Shown piece after piece: positions 29,395 through 38,539 of a stretch of DNA of 64,000 nt. The notes beneath the pieces are model-generated. The model did no database searches, had not been told where the DNA came from, and saw nothing but the letters and a program-made list of their open reading frames with translations. A program made the position numbers and the translations under genes. How positions within the stretch are numbered: the stretch's first letter is position 1; every line of letters begins with the position of its first letter. The stretch covers positions 179,111 to 243,110 of the forward strand of contig CAMUFL010000001.1 of the NCBI GenBank assembly GCA_947088155.1, given 5' to 3'. Origin of the DNA: an uncultured Gardnerella sp. Lineage in GTDB: Bacteria; Actinomycetota; Actinomycetes; Actinomycetales; Bifidobacteriaceae.

Positions 29395-30603
29395 TTAGCT
29401 TTCACCAAATAATATTTCATCCCAGCTTGGTACTGCTGCTCTTCCAGCTTTACGTTTATTGTGCTCAGAAGATGATTTTTCTTGACCATTAGCATTAATT
29501 TCTTGATTATTTTTAGCAGAATTTTGATTACTTTCAGCAGCATTTTTTTGCAAATTCGTATTAACAATATCTGCTTTTTCAGCATTTTGAACTTTTGCAG
29601 CCAATGATTTTTGTGCTTCATTAGACTCATTGACGATTTTGCTATTCGTTTCGTTTCTATTAATAAATTCAGCATCCGGTTGTATTAGCGAAGGCTGCTG
29701 AGAATTATCTTCTTTAATAAATTGCGTATTTGTTTTAGTAGAACGCTTAGAATAGCCTTTTTCTAATACTTGCTGTATGTCAGAATTATTGTCCTGATTT
29801 TCGAAGGAAGATTGGGCTTGTGCATCTGCAAGTTTGTCACTGTTTCTAAGTTCCCATTGAGAAACAGCTCGTTCGATTCTGGCAGAACGAATAGAATTTC
29901 CTGGAAGCTCTTCAGTGTTGAATGGGAAATTAATGCTTACAGTGTCTCTATAAGCTCCACCATATGGAGACTGTTTAGAAGTATCCGCTGCATTAACATC
30001 TTCACCAAGCAATAATCTAGACGAAGGGTTCGCGCATGTAACAGAGTTGTCATGCATGTTCCATGTCCACTCAGCTTTAATAGTGCGACTAGCAGTTTTG
30101 AAAGTAGCAGTAATTCGCCATGGCTCTAATCCTCTGCGCGTTGCTTTCCATTGCACTGTTTCCATGCCAATATGTGCTTTAGCTAACGTTCTTTCAATTA
30201 AATCTGCAATAGTGCGCATATTGCTTTGTTTAGGAGCAGGTACTAGAAGGAACTGCTCAATTGCATACTGCTTTTCGGTTTCAACGCCTGCAGAAAAACG
30301 CCTAACTTGTGCTTCACTAACGTTGTATCTTTGTGCTACATGTGAAGGTGCAACTCCTGCGCGAATCAATGCCTGAATTTGCGAAATAGGCAATGTTGCA
30401 TTAGATTGCATAGAATTTGCGCCAGCGTTTGCTGAGTTCTGTTCATCGCTGTTTTTACTCGTAATTTTATGTGAACCAGCGATGGCGCGTTCCAGCGTGT
30501 CGTCCACTTGAATACGTAACGGCGTGTTTTCACAAATGAAAATCAAATTACCGTCTGCGTCAATATGGTCGAAACTCGCCTCTTTTGGCGGATTTTCAAG
30601 CAT
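29395..30603 (-). CDS. sepH: Septation protein SepH (DUF3071)
   Basis: SepH binds FtsZ and promotes its assembly in actinobacteria. The N-terminal domain (about 1-190) matches: FDHIDADGNLIFICENT, then a helix-turn-helix-like segment LPISQIQALIRAGVAPSHVA with QRYNVSEAQVRRFSAGVETE, and the WRITATFKTASRTIKAEWTW block. The C-terminal half is Asn/Gln/Ser/Lys-rich and disordered, ending with the short conserved-looking GRAAVPSWDEILFG. It is divergent from the DUF4193-dut pair, as is common in actinobacteria. Confidence 0.88.
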   Translation of the reverse strand: MLENPPKEASFDHIDADGNLIFICENTPLRIQVDDTLERAIAGSHKITSKNSDEQNSANAGANSMQSNATLPISQIQALIRAGVAPSHVAQRYNVSEAQVRRFSAGVETEKQYAIEQFLLVPAPKQSNMRTIADLIERTLAKAHIGMETVQWKATRRGLEPWRITATFKTASRTIKAEWTWNMHDNSVTCANPSSRLLLGEDVNAADTSKQSPYGGAYRDTVSINFPFNTEELPGNSIRSARIERAVSQWELRNSDKLADAQAQSSFENQDNNSDIQQVLEKGYSKRSTKTNTQFIKEDNSQQPSLIQPDAEFINRNETNSKIVNESNEAQKSLAAKVQNAEKADIVNTNLQKNAAESNQNSAKNNQEINANGQEKSSSEHNKRKAGRAAVPSWDEILFGES

Positions 30604-30761
30604 TATGCACCACTTTCTTCGCTTTTAACAATACTATTTATATACTTTAGTCCATACACTGCATTCTTTACCATTTTATTTAAAATAAAAAATGTGTAAT
30701 ATACGGGGTAGCATTCGTGTATGCTATGCGCGTAAGTAGCTTTAAAAACGAAAGGACCATA

Positions 30762-31055
30762 ATGGCACAGGATTATGATTCTCCTCGTAGCAAAGATGAG
30801 GACGAAGAGTCGTTGGAAGCTTTGAGTAAAGGTTCTCAAAATTCAAGCAGCGATATTGACGATGATGAAAATGCTATTGCTGAAGACTACGAGTTGCCAG
30901 GTGCTGATTTAAGTAACGAAGATGCATCCGTAACTGTTATCCCTATGCAAGGCGATGAATTTATTTGTTCTGAATGCTTCTTAGTTAAGCATCGCAGCCA
31001 GTTAGCTGAAACTAATGCTGATGGTCAGCCTATTTGCAAGGAGTGCGCAGCTTAA
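30762..31055 (+). CDS. DUF4193 family zinc-binding protein
   Basis: 97 residues of the actinobacterial DUF4193 family; function unknown. The first half is acidic (SKDEDEESLEALSK, DIDDDENAIAEDYELPGADL). The second half carries a zinc ribbon with two CxxC pairs: FICSECFLVKHRSQLA and ICKECAA. An earlier in-frame GTG (30717) exists, but CGAAAGGA at 30750-30755 fits ATG 30762 and the resulting MAQDYDSPR start matches the family. The stop directly abuts the dut ATG. Confidence 0.88.
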   Translation: MAQDYDSPRSKDEDEESLEALSKGSQNSSSDIDDDENAIAEDYELPGADLSNEDASVTVIPMQGDEFICSECFLVKHRSQLAETNADGQPICKECAA

Positions 31056-31535
31056 ATGGCATATGACGAGACCTATACTGGCCCCGAACAGGTTGAGGTA
31101 TTAATTAAGTATCTCGATGATGAAACATCTACATTACAGCCGCTTTGCTACGCGCATGCAGGTGATGCAGGTGCCGATTTAAGAACTACCCAAGATTTTA
31201 CCTTGCGTCCTTTCCAGAGAGCGCTTGTTCCTACTGGAGTTGCTATAGCTTTACCTGCAGGTTATGTTGCTTTAGTGCATCCTCGTTCTGGTTTAGCAGC
31301 AAAACAGGGTGTGACTGTGCTAAATGCACCTGGAACAGTTGATGCCGGGTATCGTGGTGAAATTAAGGTTCCTCTTATTAATTTAGATCCTGAGAACACA
31401 GTGCAATTCCATAAAGGTGATCGTATCGCTCAAATGGTTATACAACGTTATGTAGAAGCACAATTTATTCCCGCATCTAAATTACCTGAATCTGATCGCT
31501 CTGATAAAGGTTTTGGCTCCACTGGCGTACAATAA
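31056..31535 (+). CDS. dut: dUTP diphosphatase
   Basis: Trimeric dUTPase, hydrolyses dUTP to dUMP and keeps uracil out of DNA. All five motifs are visible: HAGDAGADLRT, PRSGLAAKQGV, NAPGTVDAGYRGEIKVPL (catalytic Asp, uracil-binding Tyr), DRIAQMVIQ and the C-terminal arm RSDKGFGSTG. The length of 159 residues is normal. The ATG follows the DUF4193 stop with no gap, and an AAGGAG lies within the end of that gene, so the two are co-translated. ung occurs 15 kb away. Confidence 0.96.
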   Translation: MAYDETYTGPEQVEVLIKYLDDETSTLQPLCYAHAGDAGADLRTTQDFTLRPFQRALVPTGVAIALPAGYVALVHPRSGLAAKQGVTVLNAPGTVDAGYRGEIKVPLINLDPENTVQFHKGDRIAQMVIQRYVEAQFIPASKLPESDRSDKGFGSTGVQ

Positions 31536-31548
31536 TCTTTTTATAAAT

Positions 31549-31582
31549 ATCCGACCGGTTTTTAAAACTGAGTCGGATTTAT
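31549..31582 (+). terminator. Terminator after dut
   Basis: ATCCGAC (31549-31555) pairs with GTCGGAT (31572-31578), with an inner GGTTTT/AAAAC pairing and T-rich tail. Confidence 0.75.
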
Positions 31583-31656
31583 TGTATGTATTTTTTGTTT
31601 TTGTAGTGTATTGAGCGAATTGCAGGTAGGATAGTAAAAGTACCAGGAGGTGCCAA

Positions 31657-34008
31657 ATGGGTGAACTTCAAGAGGATGTAAAAGGATCCAATAGGCTCGG
31701 ATGTGAAATCAGCGAAGATTCTCGAAATCCATTATTGCCAATATTGAGCATGTGCCAATGGCATCATCCTAATGAGGATATGAGCATTCTTCATAGAGCT
31801 TATGATCGTGCTGTAAAGCAGCATACAGGTCAAAGACGCAAATCTGGTGAGCCATACATTATTCATCCTCTTGCTGTAGCTCAAATTCTTGCAGATCTTG
31901 GAATGGGACCAATTGTTGTTGCTTCAGGATTATTACACGACACTGTAGAAGATACAGATTACACGCTAGAAGAATGTCGAGCTGAATTTGGCGATACTGT
32001 AGCAGGTCTTGTAGATGGTGTTACAAAAATATCCAACATGGAATATGGCGAAAGTGCTCAAGCAGAAACTATTCGTAAGATGGTTGTTGCAATGAGCCGC
32101 GATGTGCGAGTGCTTGTAGTAAAGCTTGCGGATCGTTTGCACAATGCTCGCACTTGGAGGTATGTTAAGCCATCAAGTTCACATAAAAAAGCAAGAGAAA
32201 CTCTTGACGTATATGCGCCTCTTGCTAACCGTTTAGGTATGAATGCAATTAAAACTGAACTTGAAGAGCTGAGTTTTAAAGTACTGTATCCAAAAATTTA
32301 TAATGAAATTGTTGTTTTAGTTGCTCGTAGAGCAGGTCAGCGCGAAGTTTATTTACGACAAATTCTTGAAGAAATTAATGCAGATCTTGCAGAACAACAC
32401 GTTAAAGCATCAGTAAAAGGTCGACCAAAAGATTATTTCTCTATTTACCAAAAGATGATCGTTCGAGGTCATGATTTTGCTAATATTTACGATTTAGTTG
32501 GCGTGAGAATAATAGTCGATTCTATTCGTGACTGTTATGCAGCATTAGGTGCAGTGCATGCTCGATGGAGCCCTGTTCCAGGACGTTTTAAGGATTACAT
32601 TGCAACTCCAAAGTTGAATATGTATCAAAGCTTGCATACTACAGTTGTAGGCCCTGGTGGAAAGCCAGTAGAGATTCAAATACGCACATGGGATATGCAT
32701 AGGCGTGCTGAATTTGGTATCGCAGCGCATTGGAAGTACAAAGCTAATGGTCAGGCTGGTCGCGCTTTAAGTAAGCCTGATAATGATGATTTAAAACGCG
32801 AAAATAATATTGATGACAAAAAAGAGCTTAGCGAAGCAGATAATCTTAAGTGGATTCAACAGCTTGCTGATTGGACTAGTGAGACTCCAGATTCAGATGA
32901 ATTCTTAGGTTCATTAAAGCAAGATCTTGGTGCTTCTGAAGTTTATGTTTTTACTCCAAAGGGGAGTATTGTTGCGCTTCCGCAGGATGCAACTCCTGTT
33001 GATTTTGCATATTCTGTGCATACTGAAGTTGGTCATCGCATGATGGGTGCTCGTGTAAATGGACGTTTAGTTCCTCTTGATACGAAGCTTTCAAACGGTG
33101 ACACTGTAGAGGTACTTACTTCAAAGTCGGATACAGCTGGACCATCACGCGATTGGCTGAGTTTTGTAAAATCTCCTCGTGCTCGAAATAAAATACGTCA
33201 ATGGTTTAGCAAGGAACGCCGCTCTGAGGCGATTGAAGAGGGCAAGGATGAGCTAACTCGCGCTATGCGTAAACGTAACTTGCCTTTAACTACTTTGATG
33301 ACGCAGCAGGCATTAATTGGCGTTGCTGATGAATTGAATTTGCCTACTAATGTTGAGTCTTTATATGCGGCTATTGGCGAAGGCCAAGTTTCTACACAGA
33401 ATGTTATTTCGCGTTTAGTAAAAGATGCGGGCGCTGATGAAGTTGCAGAAGAAGTAGAACAAGAAGCATTGCCTTTACGTCATGTTGAGCGCAGCCATAA
33501 GTCTAACGGCGCTTTGGGAGTATCAGTTAAGGGTGTTGGAGACGTTTGGGTAAAGCTTGCAAAATGTTGCATGCCAGTTCCAGGAGATATGATTATTGGT
33601 TTTATAACACGAAACCAAGGTGTGTCTGTCCATAGGACTGACTGCCAGAACATGCTCGATTTGCAAAAAACTCAATCAGAGCGCGTTATTCCTGTTCAAT
33701 GGACTAGCGATAAAGGCTTGTTCTTGGTTAAGGTCCAAGTTGAAGCATTGGATCGACAACATCTTCTTTCGGATGTTACTCGCGTTCTTTCAGATCATGG
33801 AGTAAATATTCTTTCCGGAACTATTGCTACAGGCGATGACCGTGTTGCAACAAGTCAATTTACCTTTGAAATGGCAGATCCTCAGCACTTAGCAACTCTA
33901 CTTGCTGCTATCCGTAAAATTGAAGGCGTTTTTGACGTTTACCGCATTACGGGAGCAAAAGATAGCGCAGAGCCGCGTTTGCGAAAAATGGAACGAGGAG
34001 ATTTATAA
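31657..34008 (+). CDS. rel: Bifunctional (p)ppGpp synthetase/hydrolase Rel
   Basis: Makes and degrades the stringent-response alarmone. The hydrolase HD domain has HPLAVAQILADLGM and GLLHDTVEDT, intact. The synthetase domain has YDLVGVRIIVDS and YQSLHTTVVGPGGKPVEIQI. The RFKD tetrapeptide of the bifunctional RxKD class, rather than ExDD of RelA, lies at GRFKDYIATPK. A TGS domain (VYVFTPKGSIVALPQDATP), a zinc-finger region (LAKCCMPVPGDMIIG, HRTDC) and a C-terminal ACT domain (VEALDRQHLLSDVTRVLSDH) complete the 783-residue protein. GGAGGTGCC precedes ATG 31657. A terminator follows. Confidence 0.96.
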   Translation: MGELQEDVKGSNRLGCEISEDSRNPLLPILSMCQWHHPNEDMSILHRAYDRAVKQHTGQRRKSGEPYIIHPLAVAQILADLGMGPIVVASGLLHDTVEDTDYTLEECRAEFGDTVAGLVDGVTKISNMEYGESAQAETIRKMVVAMSRDVRVLVVKLADRLHNARTWRYVKPSSSHKKARETLDVYAPLANRLGMNAIKTELEELSFKVLYPKIYNEIVVLVARRAGQREVYLRQILEEINADLAEQHVKASVKGRPKDYFSIYQKMIVRGHDFANIYDLVGVRIIVDSIRDCYAALGAVHARWSPVPGRFKDYIATPKLNMYQSLHTTVVGPGGKPVEIQIRTWDMHRRAEFGIAAHWKYKANGQAGRALSKPDNDDLKRENNIDDKKELSEADNLKWIQQLADWTSETPDSDEFLGSLKQDLGASEVYVFTPKGSIVALPQDATPVDFAYSVHTEVGHRMMGARVNGRLVPLDTKLSNGDTVEVLTSKSDTAGPSRDWLSFVKSPRARNKIRQWFSKERRSEAIEEGKDELTRAMRKRNLPLTTLMTQQALIGVADELNLPTNVESLYAAIGEGQVSTQNVISRLVKDAGADEVAEEVEQEALPLRHVERSHKSNGALGVSVKGVGDVWVKLAKCCMPVPGDMIIGFITRNQGVSVHRTDCQNMLDLQKTQSERVIPVQWTSDKGLFLVKVQVEALDRQHLLSDVTRVLSDHGVNILSGTIATGDDRVATSQFTFEMADPQHLATLLAAIRKIEGVFDVYRITGAKDSAEPRLRKMERGDL

Positions 34009-34010
34009 AA

Positions 34011-34049
34011 GATGGGCACCCCAGCTTTGGAGTGCCCATCTTCGTTTTT
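34011..34049 (+). terminator. Terminator after rel
   Basis: GATGGGCAC and GTGCCCATC form a 9-bp stem (34011-34040 overall, with an extended CC/GG pair), followed by TTCGTTTTT. Confidence 0.88.
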
Positions 34050-34097
34050 GCGCAAATAGTATTTGTTTAATGTAATAAATACGAAAAACGCTTAATT

Positions 34098-34379
34098 TCA
34101 GGCAGTGACAGCCTTCTTCAACAAGGAGCCAGCAGAAATACGTACACCGTAAGAAGCTGGAATCTTGATTGTTTCACCGGTACGCGGGTTGCGGCCAGTG
34201 CGCTCAGCACGCTTTACGCGTTCTGCGGAGAACAGACCAGTAAGCTTCAAACCTTCACCGGACTGTAAAGCCTCAACGAACACATCCTGGAATGCGTTGA
34301 CGGCGGCTTCGGCCTGTGCCTTGGTCAGGTTGGACTTCTGTGCGATCTTAGAAACGAGATCAGACTTGTTGTATGCCAT
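34098..34379 (-). CDS. hup: HU family DNA-binding protein
   Basis: Nucleoid protein of 93 residues that bends DNA as a dimer. The N-terminal helices (MAYNKSDLVSKIAQKSNLTK, AQAEAAVNAFQDVF) are followed by LTGLFSAERVKRAERTGRNP and RTGETIKIPASYGVRISAG, giving the canonical Pro-tipped arms RNPRTGE. No C-terminal Lys/Ala tail is present, unlike mycobacterial HupB. The GC-richer codon use here, compared with neighbours, suits a highly expressed gene. A promoter and a leader hairpin lie upstream. Confidence 0.96.
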   Translation of the reverse strand: MAYNKSDLVSKIAQKSNLTKAQAEAAVNAFQDVFVEALQSGEGLKLTGLFSAERVKRAERTGRNPRTGETIKIPASYGVRISAGSLLKKAVTA

Positions 34380-34400
34380 GCAGCATCCTTTGTGTCAGGG

Positions 34401-34455
34401 GACCTTCTCTTCAAAGGTCACGTTCATACTAGATACTAGTACATTTTCCCTACAA
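34401..34455 (-). promoter_or_regulatory. hup promoter and leader hairpin
   Basis: On the minus strand TTGTAG (34450-34455) and TAGTAT (34426-34431) are 18 bases apart. Downstream, in the leader, GACCTT and AAGGTC (34401-34419) can form a small hairpin just before the ribosome site. Confidence 0.5.
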
Positions 34456-34584
34456 ATGTAGCCATTTTTGCATTTTTTCTTAATATTTTTATTTATTTTT
34501 TGTTATTTTTTATTTAAAACATACTCGTATTAAATCAGATACGATATTTGCTAATAAAAATACACAAATGTTTGTAAATCTCAC

Positions 34585-37020
34585 TTATATAAGCTCATTA
34601 TTGCTAAGCCACTTCATTGCAAACGCGCCTAACGGAATTCTTAACCAGTAGAACATAAGTCTATACAGAAGGGTGGCAGACAAAGCAACTGTTGGAGGAA
34701 CACCTACAGATGTAAAAGCGAAAGTAAGAGAAGCTTCGACAGCACCCAAGCCGCCTGGTGTAGGCACTGCCGATCCAGCAGCGTTAGCAAGTAAGAATAG
34801 TAAGATTGTTTCCCAAGGATTTGCGTAATATCCAAATGCAAGTAAAGAAATCCAATAACCCAATCCAATGCATGAAACAAGCACAATAGCACCGAAAGAG
34901 CCCGCAATAAGTTGCATAGGATGTGAAATAAGTTCCTTAATTTGACGACCGTAATCAGATAATATTGGCAAATAATGTTTGCGAATTGTTTTACGAGCGG
35001 ACGGGATAACCATTAAAACACAAACTATAAGAGTGATTATTCCAATGAAAGTAATGAGCATATGAGTAGGAATCATTCCAGAAAGCACATTTTTACCAGT
35101 GAAAACGCCTATAGAAAGTAATACCAAAGTTGTCATTAATGCTTGAATAAGCCATACTGCACTAGTAATTGCTGTAGCTTGAGCTGGGGTGTACCCGTTT
35201 TTCTTTAATAATTGCATATTTACAAATGCAGGACCAACACCAGCAGGCATAGAAACTGCTGTGAAACCAGAAGCTGCTTGAGATGCAAACAAAACATGTG
35301 CAGAAGGTTTTTGATCATCCATGAATGAGCCGAGAGTAATTGCAGATCCAATCCAAGCAAACATGCTGCAAGCAAAGCACATAAATACCATTACATTATC
35401 TGCGTGACGCAAGGCAGCAAATATTTCCTGCGGATGCCACTGTGTAGCAATAACAGCAACAGCAACAATCGAAAGAACTAAGCTAACAAAGAAACGTATA
35501 TTGAAACGAGCTAAACGCACAGTATCATATTCTTCTTCATCTGTGCTTAAAGCAACTGTTTCACTTAGCTTATTGCAAAGATTTTGGAAAACTTTTTTAT
35601 TCCAAGATGGCAAAGATCTCGTAGAAGCAGGAATAGCGGCTTTTTGCATAAAAGGCAATAGTGCAGATAACTTTTCTACACCCCATGTGTTAATAGCAGC
35701 TTTAAGAGCGGTGTCAATATCTGTGCAAGATGCAATAAGCGTTAAAAGCTGAACTTTATCAAGTGCAATATTTGTATCGTCGCTGGCAACATCGCCATTT
35801 TGCCAACCTGCAATAACTGGGGTTCCATCTTCAAGCCTAGCAATAGTTTCAGGAGTGATGCGTCTATGCGTAATACCGCGAGTATTAGCCGCATCGACAT
35901 AACGCATTAATTTTGCTGCATCATCAATAGTTAAAGTGTTCAAATTACAAGGCAGCAGAGCGTTAGAAGCGTGAAAAACCATTATTGAAGATTTATCACT
36001 GTCGCTTACTCCATAAACATTCGCTGTTGGTAAATGCATATTTCGTAAAACAAGAAGCATAGAAAGATGGTGATGAACAGAATGCCTAGCAGAACGATCT
36101 CTACGAGTCGGTATATCTACTAAACGCACCCACTGCCATAATTGATTTAAATAACCTGGTAAATGAACTTGATTATCTAATACTGAAATTACATAACGTA
36201 TGCCGTGAATGTCTGTTGCATCATACAATCTTGAATTTTCAATTAAATCGTCATCAAGACTTGAACGAAGAACTCCAGTATGATCAGCTTGCTGAGTTCT
36301 ACGAGTTAATTGAGTAAGATTATCTATGCCAATATTTTTTAAAGCAAGAACAATATCGTCACCCCAAGCACCCTTACTGCGTGTGCCTTTTGCGAAACGA
36401 ATAAGCGTACCAATTGCTCTTCCTAAGCAGCATGATACAAGAACAGCGGAGTAGGAGTCCCAAGATGAAAATAGAAGTATTGCTGTAACAATGAATAAAG
36501 CATTCCAGCCCCACATTACATGCTTATATTCGCGTCTAGGACCACTAACTGTAAGAAAAGCAACTAGAACAGCATACATGTCTGGAAGCAAATCAGCCCA
36601 AGTGTTATTGGACTGCATTTGTAAAGATTCAATCAAAGCTATATTGTGTGTAGAAAATATCGCAATAGATAACAGCCATACTGAACCATAACTTATAAAC
36701 AGTGTAATAACAGAAATAGCGGTATCAATCCAACGCCTGTCAGAAACCATGTGTGCAATAACTTCTGCAACAACAATGAGAGTAAGACCTTGCTGTATCA
36801 GAACAAATGAAAGATTATTAAAAGATAACCCTATAATTTGAGTAGCACTTCGTGCATCAATCTTCATAGCATCAGCCGTTGCTGACAAACACATTGACGA
36901 CAACAAAGTAAAAACGCCAATTACAACTGATGATATTGCATACAACAAATCAGCCCAACTACGTACTAAGCTAGGCTGAGTATCTTCAATAACAAGATTT
37001 GGATTTATGCTAGATTGCAT
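34585..37020 (-). CDS. Flippase-like membrane protein (UPF0104/YbhN type) with kinase-like middle region
   Basis: 811 residues. An N-terminal membrane block (about 1-210, six or so helices) is followed by a soluble region (about 225-475), then a C-terminal block of about eight helices (from about 505) like the lysylphosphatidylglycerol synthase/flippase family (ASGFTAVSMPAGVGPAFVN; AAGSAVPTPGGLGAVEASLT is the family hallmark). In the soluble part, GITHRRITPETIARLEDGTP looks like a degenerate kinase catalytic loop (compare HGDLxPxN) lacking the catalytic Asp. Related three-part proteins occur in actinobacteria as I recall. Role unknown; lipid or polyprenyl transport is possible. It lies 15 bases downstream of purB on the same strand. 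Confidence 0.78.
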   Translation of the reverse strand: MQSSINPNLVIEDTQPSLVRSWADLLYAISSVVIGVFTLLSSMCLSATADAMKIDARSATQIIGLSFNNLSFVLIQQGLTLIVVAEVIAHMVSDRRWIDTAISVITLFISYGSVWLLSIAIFSTHNIALIESLQMQSNNTWADLLPDMYAVLVAFLTVSGPRREYKHVMWGWNALFIVTAILLFSSWDSYSAVLVSCCLGRAIGTLIRFAKGTRSKGAWGDDIVLALKNIGIDNLTQLTRRTQQADHTGVLRSSLDDDLIENSRLYDATDIHGIRYVISVLDNQVHLPGYLNQLWQWVRLVDIPTRRDRSARHSVHHHLSMLLVLRNMHLPTANVYGVSDSDKSSIMVFHASNALLPCNLNTLTIDDAAKLMRYVDAANTRGITHRRITPETIARLEDGTPVIAGWQNGDVASDDTNIALDKVQLLTLIASCTDIDTALKAAINTWGVEKLSALLPFMQKAAIPASTRSLPSWNKKVFQNLCNKLSETVALSTDEEEYDTVRLARFNIRFFVSLVLSIVAVAVIATQWHPQEIFAALRHADNVMVFMCFACSMFAWIGSAITLGSFMDDQKPSAHVLFASQAASGFTAVSMPAGVGPAFVNMQLLKKNGYTPAQATAITSAVWLIQALMTTLVLLSIGVFTGKNVLSGMIPTHMLITFIGIITLIVCVLMVIPSARKTIRKHYLPILSDYGRQIKELISHPMQLIAGSFGAIVLVSCIGLGYWISLLAFGYYANPWETILLFLLANAAGSAVPTPGGLGAVEASLTFAFTSVGVPPTVALSATLLYRLMFYWLRIPLGAFAMKWLSNNELI

Positions 37021-37035
37021 CGCTTTACCGTCTAC

Positions 37036-38478
37036 TTAATCAATAAAGTCCACCAATCGTGAAGCAAATCCAGTGTAAGATTCTGGTGTCATTGCTTGCA
37101 AACGAGCTGCAGTATTGGCATCAAAGCTACGAGATTTAATGAATTCTTCTACGTCACTTTGTGAAATATGGTGACCGCGCATTAATTCTTTTACTTGCTC
37201 ATATGGTTGTTCCATACCAGGTACGCCAGCAATTTCTTCAGCACGCATTGCTGTTTGAATTGGCTCTCCAAGAACTTCCCAATTTTCGTCTAATTCTTTT
37301 GCCATAAATTCTTTATTAGGATGAATAGACTTCAAACCGCCTAAAAGATTATTCAAAGCAAGAAGAGCATAACCGAAAGCTGAGCCAACATTCCTTTGAG
37401 TAGTAGAGTCTGTAAGATCACGCTGCCAGCGGCTTTCAGTAAGAGTTGCACATAATGTGTCAAACAGTGAGCAAGAAATCTCAAGATTAGCTTCAGCGTT
37501 CTCAAAACGAATAGGGTTAACCTTATGAGGCATAGTAGAAGATCCTGTAGCTCCCTTTACAGGAACTTGCACAAAAATACCCCTAGAAATATACATCCAT
37601 ACATCAACTGCAAGATTATGCAAAATATGGTTTATGTGACTTACAGTGCTATAAAGTTCAGCTTGCCAATCGTGGCTTTCAATTTGAGTTGTTAATGGAT
37701 TCCATTGAAGACCCATTCTATTTTCAACAAACTCTTGAGATACGCTAATCCAATCAACTTCTGGGAAAGCAGCTAAATGAGCTCCAAAAGTTCCTGTAGC
37801 ACCATTCAACTTTCCTAAATACTCTTGATTATCAAGATGACGAAGTTGACGACGCAAACGATATGCAAACACTGCCAATTCCTTACCCAAAGTAGTTGGA
37901 GTAGCAGGCTGGCCATGAGTTAACGAAAGCATAGATAAATCTCTATATTCGTTAGCATTCTTAACTAAATAATCAACTATCGCTTCTAAATTCGGACGAT
38001 AAACGTTTAAAACAGCTTGCTTTACGCAACGCGCAATAGAAAGATTATTAATATCTTCACTTGTGCATGAAAAATGCACTAAAGTTTTTAAATTTGAAAG
38101 CTCAGTAGCATGACCAAGCTTATTCTCTGCTTCGTCTAACGCATCGTCAATGTAGTATTCAACAGCTTTAACATCGTGATGAGTAATAGCCTCATGCGCA
38201 GCATGACGAGCAATTCCTTCAGCATCAAAATTTTCAGGAATAGAACGCAAATATGAGCATTCTTCATCAGTTAAAGGATTAACACCCTTAACAATTGGCT
38301 GGAATTGATTAGCTTCATAACCATTTGCGAGAAGAATCATCCACTCAACTTCTACACGCATGCGCTCGCGATTTAACGCAGGTTCGCTTAAATATTCAAC
38401 GAGTGCGGATGTTTGATTATGATAACGTCCATCGAGAGGAGTCAGAGCTATTGCAGGAGAAATATCGGTAAGCTTCAT
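37036..38478 (-). CDS. purB: Adenylosuccinate lyase
   Basis: Catalyses two fumarate-releasing steps: SAICAR to AICAR and adenylosuccinate to AMP. The fumarase/aspartase superfamily signature GSSTMPHKVNPIRFENAE is present. Upstream conserved blocks are SLTHGQPATPTTLGKELAVF and CTSEDINNLSIARCV. The length of 480 residues and the PLDGRYHNQT start match the longer, E. coli-like PurB branch. It is probably co-transcribed with the downstream flippase-like gene, with a 15-base gap. Confidence 0.96.
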   Translation of the reverse strand: MKLTDISPAIALTPLDGRYHNQTSALVEYLSEPALNRERMRVEVEWMILLANGYEANQFQPIVKGVNPLTDEECSYLRSIPENFDAEGIARHAAHEAITHHDVKAVEYYIDDALDEAENKLGHATELSNLKTLVHFSCTSEDINNLSIARCVKQAVLNVYRPNLEAIVDYLVKNANEYRDLSMLSLTHGQPATPTTLGKELAVFAYRLRRQLRHLDNQEYLGKLNGATGTFGAHLAAFPEVDWISVSQEFVENRMGLQWNPLTTQIESHDWQAELYSTVSHINHILHNLAVDVWMYISRGIFVQVPVKGATGSSTMPHKVNPIRFENAEANLEISCSLFDTLCATLTESRWQRDLTDSTTQRNVGSAFGYALLALNNLLGGLKSIHPNKEFMAKELDENWEVLGEPIQTAMRAEEIAGVPGMEQPYEQVKELMRGHHISQSDVEEFIKSRSFDANTAARLQAMTPESYTGFASRLVDFID

Positions 38479-38539
38479 AGTTTAAGGTTACATCATGCTG
38501 CGAATTAGCTTAATTTTACTCAATAAGAATTTAATTATT

